A stretch of 7,939 nt of DNA from CAVPGH01 sp046726955 (GCA_046726955.1 JBKPBQ010000602.1:1-7939), one strand, 5' to 3'. Positions 1-7,008 are shown, counted from the stretch's first letter. The notes: generated by a model not told the origin, from the letters alone. Program-made: numbers and translations.

Positions 1-591
1 CGAAGGCGGCCGGCGCGGAAGGTCCGCCGCCCGGTAGACCGCCTCGCCCAGGACGGCTCCCTTGTAGCCGGTGAGGAACGAGAGCCGGTCTCCCACGTCC
101 TTCCCGAACCGGCCGCCCGGCTCGTACGGCTCGTAAGGGTAATCCTGGGTCGCGCACAGTATCGTGGCGCGTCGCCCGTTTCGGGCCGCGGTGACCCAGA
201 GAGGCTCCGCTCGCAGAGCCTCGCTCGTGTAGCCGGACACCGGCTCGAGCAGCGAGGCGCCGGGAAGGACGACGACGTTGCCGGTCACGCCGCTCACATC
301 CGGCCAGGCGCCCGTGAAGAGCGTGGCGTGCCCGGACGCGGTCTTGGCGGGAAGAGCCGTGATCGCGCCGCGGGCGGTGGCCCCCTCCGCGCGCAGCGCG
401 GCCAGAGCGGGCATGAGGCCGCGCGCCGTCGCGTCGGCGATCACCCCGGCAGGTGCCCCGTCGAGGCTGGCGAGAATGAGTCGAGGACGATGGGCGACGC
501 GCGACGAAGGCCCGGGTGCCGCGGCCGCCGCCACGGCGAGAACGAGCGCGACGGCCGGCGCGGCGCGTCGGACGAGCGAGGCCGGGGACAC
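1..591 (-). CDS. Secreted type I phosphodiesterase / alkaline-phosphatase-superfamily protein, N-terminal 197 residues (runs off window)
   Basis: I translated this frame by hand: it starts at a GTG (591-589) and stays open to base 1, so the 3' part is outside the window. Residues 1-25 look like a signal peptide (Arg-Arg at 8-9, then an Ala/Val/Leu-rich core ending in a run of Ala), so export is expected. From residue 37 it matches the start of the nucleotide pyrophosphatase/phosphodiesterase fold (PF01663 type): LASLDG with metal-ligand Asp44, then PAKTASGHATLFTG with probable nucleophile Thr84, then P97, G101 and GN with Asn105. The family hydrolyses phosphate mono- or diesters with two metal ions; the substrate cannot be told from this part. 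An in-frame stop lies 6 bp upstream, so GTG is the first usable start. Only a weak GAG-type ribosome site is visible, and translation is probably coupled to the preceding NHL gene. The remaining metal-ligand motifs should lie beyond the window. Confidence 0.85.
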   Translation of the reverse strand, partial: MSPASLVRRAAPAVALVLAVAAAAAPGPSSRVAHRPRLILASLDGAPAGVIADATARGLMPALAALRAEGATARGAITALPAKTASGHATLFTGAWPDVSGVTGNVVVLPGASLLEPVSGYTSEALRAEPLWVTAARNGRRATILCATQDYPYEPYEPGGRFGKDVGDRLSFLTGYKGAVLGEAVYRAADLPRRPPS

Positions 592-597
592 GAGTCG

Positions 598-1635
598 CTA
601 TTTCTCGACGCGGAGGACCCGGTGGTTCTCGCTGTCCGCGATGTAGATCTCGCCCGTTCCCGGACGGACCTGGGCTCCGTGGGGGCGGTTGAGCTGGCAG
701 CGGAGCGGCGGACCGCCGAGCCCGCCCGCGCCGGGCTCGCCCGTCCCCGCGACACGGCGGATCGTGCCGTCCTGCGGCGAGTAGCGCCGGATCACGTGGT
801 TCTCGGTGTCCGTGACGAGCACGGAGTCGTCGGCCTCGACGGAGATGTGCTTCGGACCGTTGAGCCGCGCGGCAAGAGCCGGCCCGTCGTCCCCCGAGAA
901 GCCTTGCTCACCCGTTCCCGCCACCGTCCGGATCCTCCCGTCCGGCTCCACGACCCGCAGGGCGTGGCCGCCACGCTCGCAGATGTAGAGCCGGCCTTTC
1001 GAGTCCAAGGCGATCGCCCGCGGATCCACGAGGGGCTGGGAGAGCGCGGGCTCGCCGTCCTTCGGCACGCCGCGCTGGCCGTTCCCCGCGACCGTGGTCA
1101 CGACCCGCGTCGCGAGGTCGATCGCGCGGATGCGCCGATTGTCGAGGTCGCAGGCGTAGAGGACGTTGCCGCGAAAGGCGATGTTGAAGACGTGGCCGAA
1201 GCGCGCCTCGAGCGCGGGTCCGCCGTCGCCTCCGAAGCCGGGCTCGCCGAGCCCGGCCGCGCGCTCGACGATGCCCGTCTTCAGGTCGATCCGGCGGACG
1301 CCGTGGTTCCACGTGTCGGCCACGTAGAGCGCCCCGTCCGGGCCCACGAGGAGGTGGTGGGGGCCGTTGAAGAGCGCGCGGCTCGCCGGCCCGCCGTCTC
1401 CGTAGAACCCCCGCTCGCCGGTGCCCGCGAGGACGCGCGTCCGGCCCTCGCGGTCCACGACGCTCACCCGCGCTCCCGCCATCTCCACGACGTAGGTGTT
1501 GCCCGCGCCGTCGAAGTCCACCGCGAAGGGCTCGCGCAGGCCCTCTCCGGCCACGAGCACGGTGCGCTCGGCGGCCGGGGCGGGGGAGGCGAGGGCGAGG
1601 AGCAAGGCGGCGAATCGGCGGGAGAGGCGGGCCAT
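598..1635 (-). CDS. Secreted six-bladed NHL-repeat beta-propeller protein
   Basis: This 345-residue protein begins with a signal peptide (basic MARLSRR, hydrophobic core, likely cleavage after about Ala21-Ala22) and is otherwise almost entirely repeats. Six NHL-type strands of the form LYVADTWNHGVRRID occur near residues 47-61, 103-117, 159-173, 216-230, 272-286 and 330-344, a spacing of about 56, which predicts a closed six-bladed propeller. A second motif, AGTGExGFxGDGGPA, precedes blades two to six (starting near 70, 127, 183, 239 and 296); the third and fifth copies are the most diverged. NHL propellers are usually binding or scaffold domains, and I see no catalytic motif. The ATG at 1635 has an AGGCGG ribosome site a few bases upstream and lies 7 bp after the PATAN gene stop. 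The phosphodiesterase gene starts 6 bp after its own stop. It probably acts in the periplasm or outside the cell; the ligand is unknown. Confidence 0.9.
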   Translation of the reverse strand: MARLSRRFAALLLALASPAPAAERTVLVAGEGLREPFAVDFDGAGNTYVVEMAGARVSVVDREGRTRVLAGTGERGFYGDGGPASRALFNGPHHLLVGPDGALYVADTWNHGVRRIDLKTGIVERAAGLGEPGFGGDGGPALEARFGHVFNIAFRGNVLYACDLDNRRIRAIDLATRVVTTVAGNGQRGVPKDGEPALSQPLVDPRAIALDSKGRLYICERGGHALRVVEPDGRIRTVAGTGEQGFSGDDGPALAARLNGPKHISVEADDSVLVTDTENHVIRRYSPQDGTIRRVAGTGEPGAGGLGGPPLRCQLNRPHGAQVRPGTGEIYIADSENHRVLRVEK

Positions 1636-1642
1636 TCGCCGC

Positions 1643-2512
1643 CTAACGCAGTCCCTTGAGCTGCTCCAGGATGGTGTCGGAGACGGAGGGGCCCTTGAGG
1701 ATGGAGGCCGCGCGGGCGATCTGGTTCACCGCGTCCTCGATCGCCTCCACTCCCGCCCCCCTCTCGAGCTCGGTGCGCGCCTTCTGGTAGTGCTTGTTGA
1801 CCACGGTCTCTCCCACGGGCCCGAGGAGGCCGGTGCACTCGTCGCGGATGCGCGTGAGCTTGGCGATGAGGGCGACCGCCGCGGGGGACGGGGTGGGGAC
1901 GCCGCGGGACGGCGTGCCCACGATCGCCGTCGGAGCCGGCCCCGCCCGGGTCACGGGACGCGAGGGACCGGCCGCGGGCTCGCGCAGCCGGATGAGGTTC
2001 GTGGCGATGAGCCCGTAGAGCATCTTCGCGGCGTCGAAGACGGAGAGCGAGGCGGCGGCGGCGATCGCGCGCACGCTCCTCTGGCCGTCGATCTTGGAGA
2101 GGATGAGCCACTCGCTCGTGTTGAGGTTGATCTGGCCCTCGCGGTTCTCCTGCACCACGAACTCGGGGATGAGGTCCACCGAGGGGATCTTCTTGGAGAG
2201 CACGCGCCACTCGTCGAGCCGGCGCGCCGCCTCCATGAGTAGGTTCGTGTTGCTCTTCGTGATCGTTCGCAGCTCGGTGGCGACTCCGGGGTCGAACCGG
2301 AACTCTCCCGAGCGCCAGATCGCGAGCGCGTACACCGCTTCCTCGCCCGCCGCGTCCTCGAGCTGCGCGTGAACGATCTTGCCGTCGTTGAGGTAGATCT
2401 GGCCCTTGAGCACCCCGTCGGTCAGGTGGAAGACGCCAGTCTTCCCGCTGACGCTGACGAGCTGGATGATGTCGGGGAGGTGGAGTTCGGTGAGCGACCC
2501 CTGAAAGGCCAT
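1643..2512 (-). CDS. PATAN/DUF4388-domain cytoplasmic signalling protein
   Basis: The 289-residue product has no signal peptide or membrane segment. Residues 1-105 match the PATAN (DUF4388) domain: MAFQGSLTELHLPDIIQLVS, then the SGKTGVFHL and GQIYLNDGKIVHAQ strands, then GEEAVYALAIWRSGEFRF. Residues about 128-178 look like a small winged-helix-like domain (LNTSEWLILSKIDGQRSVRAI and following). A Pro/Ala/Gly-rich linker (about 178-210) leads to a helical C-terminal domain (211-289) that I do not recognise. PATAN domains are known next to two-component receivers and in proteins linked to motility or surface functions, acting as protein-interaction modules rather than enzymes. Here it heads a three-gene set directly downstream of a kinase/regulator pair, so a role in that signalling route is a fair inference. 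The ATG at 2512 has TAGGAG upstream, about 12 bases away, which is slightly long. No second start fits better, because the PATAN motif begins at residue 1. Confidence 0.85.
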   Translation of the reverse strand: MAFQGSLTELHLPDIIQLVSVSGKTGVFHLTDGVLKGQIYLNDGKIVHAQLEDAAGEEAVYALAIWRSGEFRFDPGVATELRTITKSNTNLLMEAARRLDEWRVLSKKIPSVDLIPEFVVQENREGQINLNTSEWLILSKIDGQRSVRAIAAAASLSVFDAAKMLYGLIATNLIRLREPAAGPSRPVTRAGPAPTAIVGTPSRGVPTPSPAAVALIAKLTRIRDECTGLLGPVGETVVNKHYQKARTELERGAGVEAIEDAVNQIARAASILKGPSVSDTILEQLKGLR

Positions 2513-2527
2513 GAGTTTCGAGGGCTC

Positions 2528-2571
2528 CTACGGCGCTTCGGGCTCGCCCGCTACGGTGCCTCGGGCTCGCC
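2528..2571. repeat. Imperfect 21-bp tandem direct repeat in the operon leader
   Basis: Two copies lie at 2528-2548 and 2551-2571 on a 23-bp period and agree at 19 of 21 positions. On the plus strand they share CTACGG at the left end and TCGGGCTCGCC at the right end. A shorter echo, CCGCTA, follows at 2573-2578. The repeat falls between the predicted promoter and the start codon of the PATAN gene, so it should be transcribed in the 5' leader. Each copy can form only a weak, non-identical hairpin, so a protein-binding site or a dispersed genomic repeat is as likely as an RNA element. Confidence 0.7.
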
Positions 2572-2609
2572 TCCGCTAAACCCCGTAGATACTGCCAATT
2601 AGAGCGATG

Positions 2610-2638
2610 AGGCTATCAGGGTCTCGAATCGATGTCAA
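2610..2638 (-). promoter_or_regulatory. Predicted sigma70-type promoter of the PATAN-NHL-phosphodiesterase set
   Basis: On the minus strand a perfect -35 hexamer TTGACA (2638-2633) is followed by a 17-bp spacer and a -10 hexamer TAGCCT (2615-2610). The -10 matches the consensus at only three positions but is preceded by TG in the extended -10 position. Transcription would begin near 2603, giving a leader of about 90 nucleotides before the ATG at 2512 that contains the tandem repeat. This gap of 168 bp is locally less GC-rich than the surrounding genes. Confidence 0.5.
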
Positions 2639-2672
2639 GAACGGCGAAAATTGCCGGGAAACCTCCACGCGC

Positions 2673-2692
2673 ACGCCCGCTCAGGCGGGCGT
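2673..2692 (-). terminator. Hairpin spanning the response-regulator stop codon, possible weak terminator
   Basis: A perfect 8-bp stem (ACGCCCGC / GCGGGCGT) encloses a 4-base loop that contains the TGA stop codon of the response regulator. The stem is GC-only apart from one pair, but no U run follows directly; there are only scattered T stretches about 15-25 bases later. It could be a weak or factor-assisted terminator, or an mRNA 3'-end stabiliser. The separate promoter just downstream supports a transcription boundary here. Confidence 0.35.
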
Positions 2693-4117
2693 CGTCTTCG
2701 CTGCCGCCTCGATCTCCTTGAGCGCGCGGCGCTCCCGCTCGCGAGGGAGGACGATGCTGTGGCGCTTGATCATCTCGTTGAGGGTCGTGGGTTTGAGCCC
2801 CAGGAGCCGCGCCGCGTCCTTCTGCACCCCGCCCGTGGACTCGAGCGTCGACTCGATGAGGCGCCGCTCGAAGCCGGAGATGACGTCGCGCAGGCTGATC
2901 CCCTCGGGCGGGACCGCGACCTGCGGGATGTGGAAGCTCGGCGTGCTCTTCACGTGGTCGGGGATGAGCTCGCGCCCGATCTGGCCGTTGACGGTGAGGA
3001 CGACCCCGCGCTCGATCACGTTCTCGAGCTCGCGCACGTTGCCCGGCCAGTCGTAGTCCATGAGCGCCTGCATGACCTCGGGGGTCACGCCCTCCACGGG
3101 CTTGGCGTTCTCCTTCGCGTACTTGTCGACGAAGTGGGCGACGAGGGCGGGGATGTCCTCCTTGCGCTGGCGCAGCGGGGGGAGCTGGATGGCGATGACG
3201 TTCAGGCGGTAGTAGAGGTCCTCGCGGAAGCGCCCGTCGTCCACCGCTCGCTTCAGGTCGATGTTGGTGGCGGCGACCACGCGCACGTCCACCTTGATCG
3301 TGTCCACCCCGCCCAGCCGCATGAACTCGCGCTCCTGCATCACGCGCAGCAGCTTGGCCTGCGTCTCCAGCGGGATGTTGCCGATCTCGTCGAAAAAGAG
3401 CGTCCCCTTGTCCGCGAGCTCGAAGAGGCCCTTCTTGGCGTAGACCGCGCCCGTGAAGGCGCCCTTGACGTGCCCGAAGAGGTTGCTCTCGAGGAGGTCG
3501 TGGGGGAGGCTGCCCGAGTTCACGACCACGAACGGGCGGTCCTTGCGCGGCGAGTTCGCGTGGACGGCCTTGGCCACGAGCTCCTTGCCCGTGCCGCTCT
3601 CGCCCACGACGAGGATGGTGGAGCGCGAGGGCGCGGCCTGGGAGACGAGCTGGAAGACCTGGAGCATGCGCTGGCTCTTGCCCACGATCTCCATGAAGCG
3701 CCCCTGGTCCTTGAGCGCGGTCCGGAGCGCGCGGTTCTCGTCCTGCAGCCGCCGCTGGTTGAGGCCGTTCCTGAGGATGTGGAGGAGCTCTTCGTGCTTG
3801 AAGGGCTTGGCCACGTAGTCGAAGGCTCCCTTCTTCATGGCCGTGATCGCGGTCTCCACGGAGGCGAAGGCCGTGATCATGAGCACGACAAAGTCGGGAT
3901 CGACGCGCTTCAGCTCCTCGAGGACCTCGATGCCGCTGATCTCGGGCAGCATCACGTCCACGATGGCCGCGTCGAAGCCGCCGCGGCGGGCGAGGGCGAG
4001 GCCCATCGGCCCGTTCTCGGCCACGGAGACGGCGTAGCCCGCCTCGGCGAGGAGGCTCTGGAGGACGTCCCTCATGACCTCCTCGTCGTCGACGACGAGG
4101 ATCGTTTCCTGGCTCAT
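2681..4117 (-). CDS. NtrC-family sigma54-dependent response regulator (REC-AAA+-Fis HTH)
   Basis: This full-length 478-residue regulator has the three standard domains. The receiver (1-120) has the acidic pocket Asp10-Asp11, phospho-acceptor Asp54 (VDVMLP), Thr82 and Lys104-Pro105. The AAA+ domain (about 145-375) has Walker A GESGTGKE (172-179), the sigma54-contacting loop GAFTGA (219-224) intact, Walker B LFFDE (Asp243-Glu244) and the FREDLYYRLNV segment. The Fis-type helix-turn-helix is at about 430-453 (QKDAARLLGLKPTTLNEMIKRH), followed by a charged tail. It should activate sigma54 promoters by ATP-driven remodelling once phosphorylated, most likely by the kinase encoded immediately upstream, whose stop codon is one base before this ATG. 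One small variation: the usual NCAALP segment reads NSGSLP at 200-205, before an otherwise normal LLES-LFGH. No close match to a -24/-12 promoter is visible in the window, so its target genes are not identified. Confidence 0.95.
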   Translation of the reverse strand: MSQETILVVDDEEVMRDVLQSLLAEAGYAVSVAENGPMGLALARRGGFDAAIVDVMLPEISGIEVLEELKRVDPDFVVLMITAFASVETAITAMKKGAFDYVAKPFKHEELLHILRNGLNQRRLQDENRALRTALKDQGRFMEIVGKSQRMLQVFQLVSQAAPSRSTILVVGESGTGKELVAKAVHANSPRKDRPFVVVNSGSLPHDLLESNLFGHVKGAFTGAVYAKKGLFELADKGTLFFDEIGNIPLETQAKLLRVMQEREFMRLGGVDTIKVDVRVVAATNIDLKRAVDDGRFREDLYYRLNVIAIQLPPLRQRKEDIPALVAHFVDKYAKENAKPVEGVTPEVMQALMDYDWPGNVRELENVIERGVVLTVNGQIGRELIPDHVKSTPSFHIPQVAVPPEGISLRDVISGFERRLIESTLESTGGVQKDAARLLGLKPTTLNEMIKRHSIVLPRERERRALKEIEAAAKTTPA

Positions 4118-4126
4118 CTCACCTCT
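4118..4126 (-). promoter_or_regulatory. Ribosome binding site of the response regulator, overlapping the kinase stop codon
   Basis: The minus strand reads AGAGGTGAG directly before the ATG at 4117. The TGA within it is the kinase stop codon, so ribosomes ending the kinase are positioned to start the regulator. This supports translational coupling and the ATG choice at 4117. Confidence 0.7.
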
Positions 4127-6992
4127 GGGCGGCTTCGTTCAGGACGTGCGCGGGCAGGGCCACCTGGAACGTCGTGCCCTTGCCGGGAGCGCTGTCCACG
4201 AAGATGGCGCCGCCGTGCTCCTGGACGATCCCGTAGGAGACAGACAGCCCGAGCCCGGTGCCCCGACCGATGCCCTTGGTGCTGAAGAACGGGTCGTAGA
4301 TCCGCTTGATGTCCTCGCGCTTGATCCCGTGGCCTGTGTCCTTGACCTCGACCACCACGGTGTCCGTGTCGGCGTGGGTGCAGAGGGTCAGCCAGCCCCC
4401 GCGGGGCATCGCGTCGCGCGCGTTCAGGATCAGGTTGAAGAAGACCTGCTGGATGCGGTTCTCGTTGCCCCGCACCGGCGGGATCTGGGCGCCGAGCTCC
4501 TTGCGGACCTTGATCTTCGATCCTTCGAGCTGGTGCTCGACGAGCGAGAGCACGTCGAGCAGCGCCTTGTTCACGTCGAGCGGCTCGAGCTCGACGCCGC
4601 TGCCCCGCGAGAAGTTCAGCAGGTTGTTGACGATCTTCGCCGCCCGGAAGCTCTGCTTCTCGATCTTGTCGAGGAGCGGAAGCTTCGGGTCCTTCGCGTC
4701 GAGCTGCCCCTTGAGAAGCTGCGTGTAGGAGGAAATCCCGGCGAGCGGCGTGTTGACCTCGTGGGCGACGCCCGCGGCGAGGAGCCCGATGCTCGCCATC
4801 TTCTCGGAGTGCTGGAGCTGCTCCTCCAGCCGGATGCGCGCGGTGATGTCGTCGAGGATGAGCACCGTCCCGCATCTCTCGCCGGTGCCCACCTGGAAGG
4901 GCGCGACCTCGACGTTCACGATCAGGCTCCGCCCGTCCGGCGTCGGCAGGTGGATCTTGTAGATGTGCGCGATCTCGTAGCCGTCCCCGAGCACCAGGCT
5001 GCCGCGCAGCGCCTCCAGGAACGTCGCCGGGAGGATCTCGTCGAGCGCACGGGCGAGGACCTCTTCGCGCTTGCGGCCGAAGAACGACTCGATGGCGCGG
5101 TTCCAGCGCACGATCCGGCCCTCGAGGTCCACGACCACGATGCCCGAGTCGAGGCTCTCCAGGATGTTCTCGTTGTACTCCGTGAGCCCCTGCAGCTCCT
5201 CCGCCTTCTCGCGCAGGCTGTGGTAGAGCCGCCCGTTCATGATCGCGGTCGCGGCCTGGGCGGCGAGCGTCTGGAGGATGTCCACCTCTTCGCTGTTGAG
5301 CGTCTCCAGGCCGTCCTTGCGACCCACGCCGAGGATCGCGATGACCTCGCCGTTGACGCGGCAGGGGAAGTAGTGCGCGAGCGGGAGAGATCCCGCTTCC
5401 GGGTATTCCTCGGGGGAGGACTCGGCGTGCACGAAGCCGCCCCCGAGGAGGCGGCGGTGGAGCGCGCCCCCGCCGGGGAGGCGCACGCTCGCGGCCTCCG
5501 CCCCGCAGCCCATCGATCGGAAGATCGAGAAAGCACCGTCGGAGTCGCGCAGGAAGACGGCGCCGGCGTCGAGGCCGAGCGCCGCGCTCACTCCTTCGAG
5601 CAGCCGATCGGTCATGCGGGGAAGGTCGGCGAGCTGCGCGTTCAGGTCCTGGGACAGCCGCACGAGCGCCCGCCGCGAGCTATAGCGCTCCCGGTAGAAG
5701 AGCCGCTCGATGCCCTCCTGGATCCGGCTCTTCAGCGGCGTGAAGAGCAGTATGACGACGAGCGTCGAGAGGAGCGCGATGATCGTCGTGTGCGGCTCCT
5801 CGTCGCCGGCGAGGAGCACGTTGGCGAGCCCGACGGTCAGCAACACGATGCCGAGGATGGCGGCCACGGCCAGCGTGTAGACGAGCGTCCGGCGGAAGAT
5901 GAGCTCGACGTCCATCAGCCGGTGCTTCACCACCGCGTAGGCCAGCGACAACGGGATGAGGGCGAGCGGGATGTACCCCGCGAGCTCCATGGCGAGGCGC
6001 GGCGTGCGGCCGAGCGCGAAGGGCAGCGCGTAGAAGACGAGGAAGGGCAGGATGCCCGCGCCCGTGCCTCCCACCAGCCACTTCATCTGCCGGCGGGCGG
6101 TGAGCTGCCGGGTGCGCCGGTAGGAGTCGAGGAGGACGAGGAACGACAGCGTGAAGAGGGCGGCGAAGTAGAGCGGCTTCGCCCGGTCGATGGCCTCGCT
6201 GATCGCCCAGAGCGCGCTCGTCTCGCGTCCGGTGGCGAAGAAGAGCTGGCTCGCCACCGCCGCTCCCGCGAGGGCGAGCGCGGGCAGGTAGAGCGCGGGG
6301 ACGACCCAGGTCCGACGGCCGTCCAGGCGGCGCTCGGGGAACGACAGGCAGAAGTGCAGGAAGACGACGGGCAGGAACAGGATGGCGAGGTGGTCGGCCC
6401 AGAACAGCACCCAGTCCGCGACCGAGAGCTTGCCGGTGTAGGACGTCGAGTACATCAGGAAGAACAGCACGCAGATCGCGTAGAAGTGCAGGGCCGCCCG
6501 GTCCGGCGGCCGCTTCAGCATCACGATCGTGCCCACGACGAGGCTGAAGAAGCCGACGAGCGAGAGGTAGTAGAAGAGCGTGACGTTGCCCTGGGGGAGC
6601 GGCTCGATCGTGAGCACGAGCGAGCGGCGCTCCGACTCGCGGAGGAGGGCGTACTGCACGCGCTCGCCGGCGTGCCGGCGTCCGAGAGAGGCTTCGACCT
6701 CCTCGGGGGTCAGGACCTCGTCCCCGTCGATCGCGAGGAGCACGTCGCCCACCTGCACGCCCGCGCGATCGGCGGGACCGCCCGCGGCGACCCGCCCCGC
6801 GACCATTCCCGCCGGGCTCAGCCGCCAGAAGACGCCGTCGTCGAGGAGCGTCCACGTGGCCTTGAGGACGATGTTGTAGATCCCGAGAGAGGCCAGCGCC
6901 ACGCCCGCAACGAGGACGGCGAGATTCTTGATGCGCCTTCGGGCCATCAACGCCATTGCTTTGGCATGGTGCGTCTTCATCGGAGTCAGCAA
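4119..6992 (-). CDS. Membrane histidine kinase: TM-PDZ-multi-TM-GAF-PAS-HisKA-HATPase
   Basis: The 957-residue product starts with a basic N-terminus (MARRRIK near 16-22) and a transmembrane helix (about 22-44). An extracytoplasmic PDZ domain follows (about 50-133; GGPADRAGVQVGDVLLAIDG at 71-90). About nine further hydrophobic helices lie between 137 and 420, with cytoplasmic KRPPDR at 160-165. Next come a GAF-like domain (about 455-590), a PAS domain (about 603-720; ILESLDSGIVVVD, WNRAIESFFG), the HisKA dimerisation helix with phospho-acceptor His744 (GVAHEVNTPL), and the ATPase domain: N box Asn857, G1 DTGHG 885-889, F box DPFFSTK, G2 GRGTGLGLS 909-917. All catalytic motifs are intact. It should phosphorylate Asp54 of the adjacent regulator. 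The start chosen is TTG (6992-6990), because AAGGTAGG lies 8 bases upstream; ATG at 6980 (residue 5) is the main alternative but has no ribosome site. The membrane/PDZ layout recalls ComP-type kinases, but the stimulus is unknown. Confidence 0.93.
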   Translation of the reverse strand: MLTPMKTHHAKAMALMARRRIKNLAVLVAGVALASLGIYNIVLKATWTLLDDGVFWRLSPAGMVAGRVAAGGPADRAGVQVGDVLLAIDGDEVLTPEEVEASLGRRHAGERVQYALLRESERRSLVLTIEPLPQGNVTLFYYLSLVGFFSLVVGTIVMLKRPPDRAALHFYAICVLFFLMYSTSYTGKLSVADWVLFWADHLAILFLPVVFLHFCLSFPERRLDGRRTWVVPALYLPALALAGAAVASQLFFATGRETSALWAISEAIDRAKPLYFAALFTLSFLVLLDSYRRTRQLTARRQMKWLVGGTGAGILPFLVFYALPFALGRTPRLAMELAGYIPLALIPLSLAYAVVKHRLMDVELIFRRTLVYTLAVAAILGIVLLTVGLANVLLAGDEEPHTTIIALLSTLVVILLFTPLKSRIQEGIERLFYRERYSSRRALVRLSQDLNAQLADLPRMTDRLLEGVSAALGLDAGAVFLRDSDGAFSIFRSMGCGAEAASVRLPGGGALHRRLLGGGFVHAESSPEEYPEAGSLPLAHYFPCRVNGEVIAILGVGRKDGLETLNSEEVDILQTLAAQAATAIMNGRLYHSLREKAEELQGLTEYNENILESLDSGIVVVDLEGRIVRWNRAIESFFGRKREEVLARALDEILPATFLEALRGSLVLGDGYEIAHIYKIHLPTPDGRSLIVNVEVAPFQVGTGERCGTVLILDDITARIRLEEQLQHSEKMASIGLLAAGVAHEVNTPLAGISSYTQLLKGQLDAKDPKLPLLDKIEKQSFRAAKIVNNLLNFSRGSGVELEPLDVNKALLDVLSLVEHQLEGSKIKVRKELGAQIPPVRGNENRIQQVFFNLILNARDAMPRGGWLTLCTHADTDTVVVEVKDTGHGIKREDIKRIYDPFFSTKGIGRGTGLGLSVSYGIVQEHGGAIFVDSAPGKGTTFQVALPAHVLNEAAQR

Positions 6993-7000
6993 GCTACATG

Positions 7001-7008
7001 CCTACCTT
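7001..7008 (-). promoter_or_regulatory. Ribosome binding site deciding the TTG start of the kinase
   Basis: AAGGTAGG on the minus strand lies 8 bases before the TTG at 6992-6990, a normal distance. It is 20 bases from the ATG at 6980 and further from the later ATGs at 6956 and 6947, none of which has a purine-rich site of its own. The rest of the gap (6993-7201) holds the terminator below and no gene; I see no convincing promoter in it, although one is expected for the kinase. Confidence 0.5.

Noticed and set aside
328..1659. Plus-strand open frame of about 440 codons opposite the NHL gene
   Set aside because: Arg/Val/Glu-rich shadow; the repeats in it are the reverse of the NHL repeats on the minus strand.
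2586..2601. TTGGCA resembling a sigma54 -24 box upstream of the PATAN gene (minus strand)
   Set aside because: The expected GC ten bases further on is GG and the rest of the -12 box does not match, so only half a site is present.
2513..2603. Leader peptide or riboswitch in the 5' leader of the PATAN operon
   Set aside because: No ATG-led small frame with a ribosome site is present, and the hairpins the repeats can form are weak and not shared between the two copies.
2651..4285. Plus-strand open frame of about 540 codons opposite the response regulator
   Set aside because: Same low-complexity acidic/His/Leu composition; the minus-strand gene is a textbook NtrC-type regulator and accounts for the sequence.
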